Assembly (NCBI GenBank): GCA_021234155.1
Contig: JAJEKV010000001.1
Coordinates: 1,921,927-1,985,926 of the forward strand
Origin: Isoetes taiwanensis
Lineage: Eukaryota; Streptophyta; Lycopodiopsida; Isoetales; Isoetaceae
Direction of reading: 5' to 3'
DNA length: 64,000 nt
This document shows, in pieces, positions 43,529 through 52,659 of the stretch. Both the position numbers and the translations under genes were made by a program. The notes under the pieces are model-generated. The model saw nothing but the letters and a program-made list of their open reading frames with translations, was not told the origin of the DNA and ran no database searches. Every line of letters starts with the position of its first letter. Within the stretch, counting starts at the first letter, position 1.

Positions 43529-44680
43529 ATTAATGTCAATGGTAGTTATGTGTTGGTTATTAATGTAAATGGTTGTTATGTGTTGGTTGTTATGTGTTGG
43601 GGATTTAATTTTTATATGTTGATGTTAATGGTTTGTGTTGCTAAAATTTTTTTGGCCCCTTTGAGGCCTTAGGGACCCCCCCCTCCCGGGTGACAAAAAT
43701 TTTAGAATTCAAACCAAAAAAACTAGAATTCATTTGAGGCTTTCATCAATTGTAGCTTTTGAATTTGATCAAAATAAAACAAATAGAACATAAGTAAAAG
43801 TTACTATAAAGATAGAGCGATTGATCCCATTATTTCAAAGTCATAAAGTTTGCAACACTCATACACAAACATTTTTCAACTGGAATTTAACAATGACCTT
43901 TGGCCTCCATGGATTCTTGTGGTGAGAAACCAAAGTGGAAAACTTTTCTACTTGTTAGCACAAGGATCTAGAAGCCTTTGGAATTTGCTTAATAAGCGCC
44001 TCAAAATCTAAAAAAAATACATGGTAATTTTTTGCAAGCTTCATTCGAATGATCCAATAAGCAATCCTCAGATTAATCACTTGGTAGGATGTGTTAGCCT
44101 ACCAAACCCGGCCGAAAAATTGCTGTTTTAGCATAGATAACTAAACCAAACATATCCATATCATACACTATCAAAAGATCTGGGAGAGAGCTTTCCAACG
44201 CAATAAAAATCATCTCAAGCGAGCTCGGATCAAAAGTTATGATAAGAAATGTGTTGCCGAAGGGAAACCGCACTCACATGCGCCCTTCAAGCACTTCATG
44301 TGCCCATTATGCACCACACACACAAAAAAAAGGGCTTTTGTTGTGAGCCATTGGTTATTGGGCTAAAATCAATGGTCCTTCATGTGCCCATTATGCACCA
44401 CACGCACAAAAAGGGCTTTGTTGTGAGCCATTGGTTGTTGGGCTAAAATCAATGGCCCTTCATGTGCCCATTATGCACCACACGCACCAAAAAAAGGGCT
44501 TTTGTTGTGAGCCATTGGTTGTTGACCATTGAAAAAAAAGGCTAAAATCAATGGCTCAGAAATGGTGCACTCTAGATGTACGCATTAGTACATCCATTTG
44601 AATACATCACGAAATCATAGGAAAACCTTAGTGAAAAGCGTACAAAAACACAAAGAAAACCCCCTGTTATTATGCTACAT
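43529..44680. other. Sequence inserted with or next to foldback copy 1
   Basis: This has no counterpart in the 37.7 kb copy of the duplication. It contains GTTATGTGTTGGTT repeats at 43545-43610, a C-rich spot (43675-43690), a 14-base word shared with the leader of the ORF1-only element (44189-44202), and an 80-bp tandem repeat. No gene. Confidence 0.55.
44294..44545 (+). repeat. Three tandem copies of an 80-84 bp repeat
   Basis: Units start at 44294, 44378 and 44458 with CTTCATGTGCCCATTATGCA and contain TTGTGAGCCATTGGTT and GGCTAAAATCAATGG. The A run in each varies in length. The ORF covering it only reflects the repeat. Confidence 0.9.
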
Positions 44681-45752
44681 ATTCATCAATTGGGTCTTTA
44701 CTTAGTTGTCGTGATTCGAGTCTGGCTTGCAGATATGACTTCCTTTACTCCTTTATTTTGTCCTTTTCATCACAAATACCTGTATTCTTGTCTTACGAGG
44801 ATCCATTATTCAAATTTGCAATTAAAATGATCTTTGAGGCCCTACTGGAACTATGATTTGTTAAAAGAAATGTTTAACTCCAAAGTATATTTCTTCTGGT
44901 ATAATCAACATCGTGAGAAATTTTAGCCTCATAATTAACTACAATTTGTTGGACTAGTGTATTCTAAAGAACAACAAGTCGTATATTGTCTTATTAATTA
45001 TTAGATGAGACTTCTATGGTTTGTCTATAATTTCAAGTATATTATGTAGTTCTAGAATGCAATTGAGAATATAAAACTAAAATTAGAAGTAAAACTGCTT
45101 GTCCAATACAGAAATATAGAATTTTCGTATTTCTAAACTACATACTCTGGCCTTTTTGAGTGCACAAATATCGAAACGACTAACTTCATATGAACATCTT
45201 TTTGATCTCCAACAAATAAGGTCCTCCAACAGAACTTGTCATTCCCACTAAGTAGAATAAAACATTTCCATAGACTAACTACATTTAAACATCTCAAACC
45301 TCCAACGAGCAAGGTCTAAAACTTAATAAGTACTTCGACCAACAAGGAGACAAAGGCACATATATAAGCACATCATTTAGGGCATTCCGTGATACTACTC
45401 GCCGAAGAAGTCTAATAAAGATCCAAAACATGACCTGCAAAAGCCACATCCTACAGAAGGCATAGTTCCTCAAAACAGGAATGGATCGGGAATGTAGATC
45501 CAAAAGTTAGAACGGGAAAGTGAATGGTGGGAATGAGAAAGAAAGCTTCGAATTGTTGGATTTTGAAAACATTTTTGGAGTTCCTTTTGCACAAGGGATA
45601 TCATAAACACTTAATGAAAACGTATCGTATGCGGGCCTATTTGGAACACAAAACATGTAACTCAATAGTCATACCGTTGGTTGGTTTTCAACTTATTCTG
45701 GTTAGAAATGACATAGTACATGGCGCATGTAACTAGTGAAATGATGTACTAG

Positions 45753-46585
45753 ATTGTGCATGTACATCAATTCTTTGGCCTTGTTGGAGCATATAACTAT
45801 TTTTTTTTTTTTGCTATTTCAAATTCCTAAATAAACATTTGAACATATCGATAATATCATTACAAATGTTTTATACTCTCTTCATCTAAGTTTACCTATG
45901 TTTGCTTTTGTTAGGGCCCGAAGGGCCCAAATTTTTTTTGGATGTAACAACCAACATATAACTATCATTAACATTACTAACACAAACCATTGCATCCAAT
46001 GCATTTAAATTAAAATCCCCCTGAAACCCCCTTTGGTTTGGGTGCATATTCACACGGGGGGTTACTCCGGGCAACGAGAGCTGTCGGATGGGCATATAAG
46101 CCCTTTATTCTTCGATCTGGATCGTACATAGCGATCCTCATTTGTGGGGTATCCCTGTACAAGGTTTTATATACTGTATATTGAGGTTTGCAAAATACTA
46201 TAAGATTTGAAGGAATGTACTTAATGGTGTTAATTTTATACATGTATTGTAAGTTTTAGGGGCTCTCATTTGCCCTCATGGCTTAGATGTGAATATGCAC
46301 CCAAACCAAAGGGGTTTCAGGGGGATTTTAATTTAAATGCATTGGATGCAATGGTTTGTGTTAGTAATGTTAATGATAGTTATATGTTGGTTGTTACATC
46401 CAAAAAAAATTTGGGCCCTTCGGGCCCTAACAAAAGCAAACATAGGTAAACTTAGATGAAGAGAGTATAAAACATTTGTAATGATATTATCGATATGTTC
46501 AAATGTTTATTTAGGAATTTGAAAAAAAAAAAAAATAGTTATATGCTCCAACAAGGCCAAAGAATTGATGTACATGCATGCACAA
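45753..46585. mobile_element. Foldback element, copy 2 (about 300-bp arms)
   Basis: This is the longest member of the family. The left arm (45753-46052) and right arm (46289-46585) are inverted over about 300 bases, including TTAGGGCCCGAAGGGCCCAA against TTGGGCCCTTCGGGCCCTAA, and CTCTTCATCTAAGTTTACCT against its complement. The spacer is about 235 bases. Arms of this length would form a very long hairpin if transcribed. ORFs across the arms are shadows. Confidence 0.9.
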
Positions 46586-46807
46586 TTTCGTGGCAAATGG
46601 GCTTTCTCCTTTGTTCACATATATCCTACAAAACACAAGTGTACATTTAAAAAAGATAAGGGTATTAATATATAGCACTTGACCACTTTCTTAACAACGA
46701 GACAAGCGGAGTTGTTGACCAATGAGCATTTGTGCATGATAGAAGAGCCGATTTGTCAAATGCAAACCTGAGGCGATAATATGTGGCTTTGGAAAAGCAT
46801 GTGTCTG

Positions 46808-47580
46808 GCAAGAACTCTTCCCATTGCCATACAATCTGAACTGCCATTCAAAGGCCCACAGATGCGCATTCTCCTCACTAGAACAGAGCAGAGAGAAGCA
46901 AGAGAAAGCGTGGATCTATCATTTTTTCCATGCCCTTGATACAAATACAAAATGACATGAACAGAGGCCATTTGGAAAAGTAGAAGAATGTGATAATTTT
47001 TGAACTAAGATACCCTTGTTCCACAAAGTTTTCCAATGTAATCTCCTGCTGTGGCATAAGGCTACACTGGTTTTAGGAAAAATTTATCAACAACAAATCA
47101 AATTCTTACATTACCTTCCATCATTGAGCAATGTCGAGCTTCTCGCTGTCGGGAATGTAAATTGGGATAGCACCAACACAATCATAAATTATTATTACTG
47201 GTCTTGCAAGAAATCTTACCATTGCCATACAATCTGAATCGCCATTTCAAAGGCCCACGGATCGCATTCTCCTCACTACAACAGAGATCCATCATTTTTT
47301 CCCACGCCCTTCATACAAAAGGACATCAACAGAGGCAATTTGGAAAAGTAGAAGAATGTGATAATTTTTGAACTAAGATACCCTTGTTCCACAAAGTTTT
47401 GCAATGTAATATCCTGCTGTGGCATAAGGCAATACTGGTTTTAGGAAAAATTTATCAACAACAAATCAAATTCTTACATTACCTTTCATCATTGAGGAAT
47501 GTCCGAGCTTCTACTTTGTCGGGGAATGTAAATTCGGATAGCACCAACACAATATATTCATAAAGATATTACCTGCATAT
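46808..47580. repeat. Tandem duplication of about 390 bp
   Basis: Two direct copies (about 46808-47206 and 47207-47580) share CCATTGCCATACAATCTGAA, AAGTAGAAGAATGTGATAAT, CCTGCTGTGGCATAAGGC and GGAATGTAAATT-(G/C)-GGATAGC. They have diverged with small indels. No gene is supported. Confidence 0.85.
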
Positions 47581-49080
47581 TTCATGTGCAGATCCTTTCC
47601 AAAATTACCGTAGACATCATTGTAATGCAAGCCGAAGATGGCATGGAGCTGGTAAAATATATGAAACCCGATCCATGTCGAAGTATTTTCATGCGAAGAA
47701 AAGTTGCAATTGTATTCTAAAATTGAGCAATCGAGTTAAAAGATACGGGTGTGAACAAATGCAAGATACCGGTGCGTTGTTTTACCTAAAATAGGGCAAC
47801 ATATTGAAGCCAACAAATAGGTAGGAATAGCTTTTTCTACGTATGGGCGGATAGTATTGATGATCTAGGAAACAACTTGCATAAGGCAGTTCCCTACAAG
47901 ACAAGTTCTGCTTGCTTTGGCAGAGAGACATTTAAACGGGGTGAAGAATGAAGCAAGAACAGAAAGACTCTTAAATATACCGGAAGCAAAATTTGTACCG
48001 CGAATCTTGAACTGTGTGGATCGGCCGATTTGTACAAGACCATTGCATCGTTGAATGCTTTGCCGTTTAGCCCAGATGCACTGCCGTTTAGCCCAGATGC
48101 CTTTCATTGCCATCCTGGCATCTCCTGTTTCGGCAACAAATGGAAACCCTAGAGTGCATATTGACTATTTGCATGTGTTAGGCTTGTAAGCTGTTTGATC
48201 TTGTCTTTTTTTAAGAGGGCTTTTGTTGTAATCCATTCGATCTTGATCATTAACGAGGGCCAAATAAAAAAATGCACAAGCTGCATGCAAATACTTGGTG
48301 CGCTCTAGATGTACCAATTAGTACACCTTATGCAATACGCCCACCAAATCATATGAAAACCTTAGAGAAAACTGTATAAAAATACAAAAAAAACCCCCTG
48401 TTATTATGCTACATATTTCATTCAATTTTGTAATAACAATACTATATTATGACAGAGGAAATTCGAGCTCTAAATCAGAGTTGAAAGTGAAGAGGGAAAG
48501 TATAAAAAAAGTTGTAGATGGTTGATTGTTTGATTTGAACGATGTAGCATGATCTTATATGCTATGATCTTATGGTATGGTAATAAAATAAATATAACAC
48601 TGTGCCTTCAAAAAAAAAAATATTTGAAGGACGAACAAAAAGTTTATTAACCAACAAGAAAAAGCACATGAACATTTCTCATCTAGTTGCGTAAGCATAA
48701 GATGGTTTCAGTGGAACACGGGCCTGCGGCACTAGGCACTTACTCCATGCTAGATACGTAAAAGGGGATACGACTCCTCTTAACAGACTAACCGCATTAC
48801 TTGTAATGGAGTCACATAAAATGCGACCATGGAATAATTTAAGGGCTAAACTTAGCTATTGGCAATTTCTTAGCACATTCTAAAAAAATGTTGGTTAAAG
48901 TAAATGGAAAAGATTAGAAAAAAAATAATTTTAATTTAACTTTTTTCATGCCTACATCAACATTTGAGCTCTTTAAATTCAACATGACATGGGCCGCCGG
49001 TGCTCGTGATGATGGCGCTTAGGGCTGCTGCCGTTTTTCCTTGTAACCATTGGAAAGCTTGTTTCGAGAGCTCTTTGTCA
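47581..49080. other. Region without recognised gene
   Basis: It contains a short direct repeat TGCCGTTTAGCCCAGATGC (48061-48101) and words shared with 44570-44670 (GTACAnnnnTTAGTACA, CCCCCTGTTATTATGCTACATAT), pointing to another old repeat. No coding region can be supported. Confidence 0.55.
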
Positions 49081-50866
49081 ACATCGGTTTTGTTAAGGTT
49101 TGATGTCAGGTTAGGGGCCGGATTTGGGTCTGTTTAATTTTGGCCACATATAATAGGGATGGGAAAGACAGATATGGTTCCAGCATCGAAGGCAGCGACA
49201 AAACGGCGTGAGTCTATCACCAGTTTGGTGATACGTGATCCCCCAATTGCTACGCAAAAAGAGGTAAATAATTCAATTGGAAGCTCTTTGCCTTTGGTGG
49301 TGGCTACTCCAGTGGTTCTTGAAGAAAGGGATTTTCCTCCCTTGCAAGGCACTGTGAGTAAGGAAGCAGAGGTTAATGGGAATTTGCATCAAACATGTAC
49401 AGATTCCAGTGCTAATGTAGTTTCTCAGCCCAGGCAAATGATAGTGCTTAAAGATCATCTGATTTAGTTACAAAAGTTTCATATCAAAGAGTTAATGATT
49501 GGCTTTGTAAGGATATATCTAGTGCATCTAGAAAGGCAAGGGCTTTACAGGTATTGTCTGAAGGGAGTAAGGATGAGTTGTCGGAAATCTTGGACACATT
49601 GAAAGCCCGACAAATTCAACTTCAACAACAATTGCCTTCAGATGACATATTTTACCCGTCTGACTGTCAGAATATGCTTCAAGTGCGTCTGGTTGAGGTG
49701 GACCATCAAACTCATATTAAGTGTGCTGAAAACTTATCTTCCTGTGCAATTCTTGGGTATTTTACTGGTAGCTATTTAGATTTTTCACAGTTCCGTGTTT
49801 GGTTATCTCGGCTTTTGAGATGCCTTCAATTTCCTCCTTTTTAATCCATCAAGTTGTTGGCAAAAAACTTTGTTCTTATTATGTTTGAAAGTAGTGATGT
49901 AGTGGACTCTTTGGTATCAAGAGGGATTGATCCACTTGGTGGGGAATATATAATGTCCCAGTATTACTCTCTTGGCTTTACACCAGATACAGTTCGTGCA
50001 TTAAAGATCCCTTGTTGGTTCTCGTTACCTAATCTTTCTTCTGATCTAATGGCTCATCAATTTCTAGTTGCAATTGCAATGGGACTTGGGGTTCATATCT
50101 CACACTCCATCATGAAGGTCCAAGGATTTGTGTTTCTATGCCAGTGGACTCGCCTTTACCAAATTGTATAGTTGTGACGAGCGGGCCTTGGTATAAAAAG
50201 TTGGATCTTAAGCTTCTAAATGGTCCAGAATTAGCCAGTTTATTTCCTGATAAGGAGGCTTTTGCTAGCTTTCGTCGAAGTACTCGTGCGTCTCAAGCAT
50301 CTGTTCAACATTCTTCTCAGGTTCAAGCTCCTATTGTTATTTCTTCATCTATTCATGATCAACCTTTGCCAGTTGCTTTGGATTCCTTGGCTATAGAAGA
50401 TGCTCTACATACAATTCCGATGGTGTCGTCCTTAGCACCATCAGCTGCAGCTATAGTTCCTACTACTCTCCATGTTGTTGCTTCTGCTTCTCATGCTTCT
50501 GAGGTTGTTATGGCTGATGGTCCTAATCTTCAGTGCGCTAAAGAGTCATGGCAACATGTCAATTGGAAGAAGGCAGTGAGGAAGAAGTCTCTTATGTCAT
50601 CTCATGAGGCTATCCTGCCTCGTACTATTCAGTGGCATGATAACTTGATGTCTGTTGATGATCATCTCGATGTTGCAGAATATGTTGATTGTGATGAGGC
50701 CATTAAACGCCTCAAGGTGGCACAAGGATTATGATTATATACTATGTATGGGTGGTTTTGTTTAGTGGAATATCTCGTCCTCTCCCATGTCACAGATCCC
50801 TTGTATGTATCTTGATGTTCCTTGATAATACATTGTCGTGCTTCAAAAATAAAATAAAATAAAAAA
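49080..50866 (+). mobile_element. ORF1-only (DUF4283-like) retroelement, plus copy
   Basis: This is a leader with GGGCCGGATTTGGGTC, then one ORF1-like coding region, then about 130 bases of 3' UTR, and an A-rich tail (AAAAATAAAATAAAATAAAA, about 50845-50866). No endonuclease or RT follows. The structure is that of a non-autonomous LINE-mobilised element. A diverged copy lies at 24.9-26.7 kb on the other strand. Confidence 0.65.
49159..50734 (+). pseudogene. DUF4283-like ORF1 protein, plus copy
   Basis: The first piece (49159-49467) starts MGKTDMVPASKAATKRRES. After a frame change come VNDWLCKDISSASRKARALQ and 49554-49844 (LKARQIQLQQQLPSDDIFYP). Then 49854-50171 has KNFVLIMFESSDVVDSLVSR, GGEYIMSQYYSLGFTPD, VRALKIPCWFSLPNLSSDLM and VAIAMGLGVHISHSI, the DUF4283-like RNA-binding fold. 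After another shift comes 50138-50734, a 198-aa C-terminus rich in Ser/Ala/Val ending WQHVNWKKAVRKKSLM and DEAIKRLKVAQGL. It has at least three frame changes but few stops, so it decayed fairly recently or the frameshifts are assembly errors. Confidence 0.65.
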
Positions 50867-51479
50867 CACATTTGAGCTCTTTATTCAAACGCTAGAAAGT
50901 AAAAGAGTAGAAATTTGTGATGCTTAGCTAAACCATAGAAAATCTTGGAATGATTTCGGGCTAGCTTAGCTAAAAAAAAATCTAGGGAACAAGAAATATA
51001 TTTTCTAGAATCCATGTAATAATTTGAGGCCTAGAATTAGCTAGCTGGAATGTCTTTAACATGTTTGCATGAAGAAAATGACCAAAAAAAAGGGAACCAA
51101 GTAGGAAAAAAATATAATAATTTTTTACCACAGAAATTTTTTGTGAATTTCTGGCTAGTTTAGCTAATCTCTAAAAAGTATGAGATTTTATAGAGTTTAA
51201 CCAAATTACAAAAAGTTTTGGGATTAGTTTTAGGTAAGTTTAGCTAAAGTCATTATGGCTAATAAGAAATATGTGTTTAGTAATTTAGTTCTTGGATGCC
51301 ACTACTGGATCTCAGGGAAGCATCGCTAAAGTCTAAGACTCTTAAGTCGAAGCCAAGGTTGATCAATATGGCAAGTGGCGCAATTCGTCATACTAAAGGA
51401 AGGAGAGTCAATTTCGACATAGCCTTTAGTAACTAATAGTCTTTAGTGGAACTAAATACGTGCAGAAGTCATGGACAAT
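50867..51479. other. Spacer with AT-rich sequence
   Basis: Repeated AGCTTAGCTAAA / GGCTAGnTTAGCTAA words occur at 50920-51250. The end (51290-51480) may already be degraded gypsy sequence. No gene. Confidence 0.5.
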
Positions 51480-51825
51480 AGGAAGATGGTATGGAGTTCT
51501 TGAAGCCGGCAAAAGCAATGGCTGACTGTGATAAGCATGAGATATCAGTCATGGCGCCCAATGGCAATCGTTTGGTCAAAGGTAAGGAAATTACTTCTAT
51601 AATGCAATGCATGTCATTAAAGCAGTAGCATAGATGCATCATAAAAGGATGAGGTTGAATATATATTTAGGCTAGAAGCCGTTGGCCCAAACCTTAAGCA
51701 TGAGAAGGAGGATGCAAATTCAAAGCAATTACCTAAGGCAATTGCTAAGCTAATTAAGAAATTTCAATACCTTTTTCCGGATGAAATCCATGAATCACTG
51801 CCCTATAGGGGCATGGAGTGTGATG
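51480..51825 (+). pseudogene. Degraded Ty3/gypsy pol, protease-RT linker part
   Basis: In shifting frames this reads MADCDKHEISVMAPNGNRLV, KGKEITSIMQCMSLK and later IAKLIKKFQYLFPDEIHESL-PYRG, which matches the segment just before RT in gypsy pol (the 'F-x-D-V-F-P-D-E-L-P-x-x-L-P' pattern). The continuation (SKAPYRM...) appears at 57.4 kb, so 51826-57408 was inserted into this pol. Confidence 0.7.
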
Positions 51826-52045
51826 TGACGCTCCCCACCAAATATACGATGCCCCATCCAGCACACCTGCCGCATGGGCCTTCCATCTATCCCGCATCTG
51901 GGATGGCCATGGTGCAGGAAGGGGACACGAAGGTGTCTTGTGCGCCCTTCTCCTATGGGCTCCTATAACAGCGAAAACATAAACATAAATATCAGCACTA
52001 GCAATAACAATACAATCGGCTACCTCGAAGGGTAGTACAACCTAT
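51826..52045 (-). repeat. LTR fragment related to the chromovirus LTR (first part)
   Basis: This begins TGTGACGCTCCCC, like 5901 (TGTGACGTCCCC), and ends CTACCTCGAAGGGTAGTACAACCTATC, like 6131-6155 (CCACCTCGAAGGGTGGTCCATCCTATC). The middle is diverged. It is cut at about 52046 by a foldback element. Confidence 0.75.
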
Positions 52046-52510
52046 CCCCCTTAAAATCCCCCTTAAACCCCCTTTGGTTTGGGTGCTTATTCACACGGGG
52101 GGTGACTTCGGGCAACGAGAGCTCTTGGATAGGCATATTGAACCCTTAATCCTTAATCTACACCGTACGTAAAGTTCCTCGTTTATGGGGTATACAAGTA
52201 CACAAATTGGTATACCGTATAACAACATATGCAAAATACTATAAGATTTGAAGCAAAATACTATATGGTGTTGATTTTATACGTGGAAAATATAATTACA
52301 AATGTTGTTGATTTTATACGTGGAAAATATAATTACAAGGGCTCTCGCTGCCCTACGTCACCCCCCGTGTGAATAAGCACCCAAACCAAAGGGGGTTTAA
52401 GGGGGATTTTAATTTGAATATGTTAAACCCAATGGTTGTGTTCATTAATGTTAATGGTAGTTATGTATTGATTGTTATACCAAAAAAAAATTTGGGCCCT
52501 TCGAGCCCTA
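52046..52510. mobile_element. Foldback element, copy 3
   Basis: The inner arms (about 52053-52113 and 52356-52413) are inverted copies of CCCTTAAACCCCCTTTGGTTTGGGTGC-type sequence. The right outer arm continues to AATTTGGGCCCTTCGAGCCC at 52490-52509, as in copy 2, while the left outer arm is missing. The spacer has a 38-bp internal duplication (TTGATTTTATACGTGGAAAA twice). Confidence 0.85.
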
Positions 52511-52659
52511 AAAGAAACAAAGATCCGCAAAAACATGTAAAACATGGAAAACATGTAGGAATATGTGAAATCTAATACAAAAATAAAGGAAACCTGTTAA
52601 GAAGCCTGAATAACTAATATGTAGCATTATAATGCGCTACCAGCATGCCTATTATGGCT

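Larger units (their letters stand above)
41300..45450. repeat. Segmental duplication, distal copy (JAZ promoter without JAZ)
   Basis: This aligns with 36420-38755. It starts at a point corresponding to about 13 bases 5' of the JAZ start codon; the ATG and coding exons are absent and the sequence beyond 41300 is unrelated. A foldback element plus other sequence (about 43146-44680) is inserted relative to the other copy. Confidence 0.85.

Noticed and set aside
44249-44446. Small repetitive protein (HVPIMHHTHKK repeats)
   Set aside because: It is a translation of the 80-bp tandem array; no start context or homology.
45892-46095. Possible conserved protein, since a similar ORF occurs at 52369-52575
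   Set aside because: Both ORFs translate the inverted arms of the foldback family; their similarity is DNA-level repeat similarity, and the frames read into the spacer.
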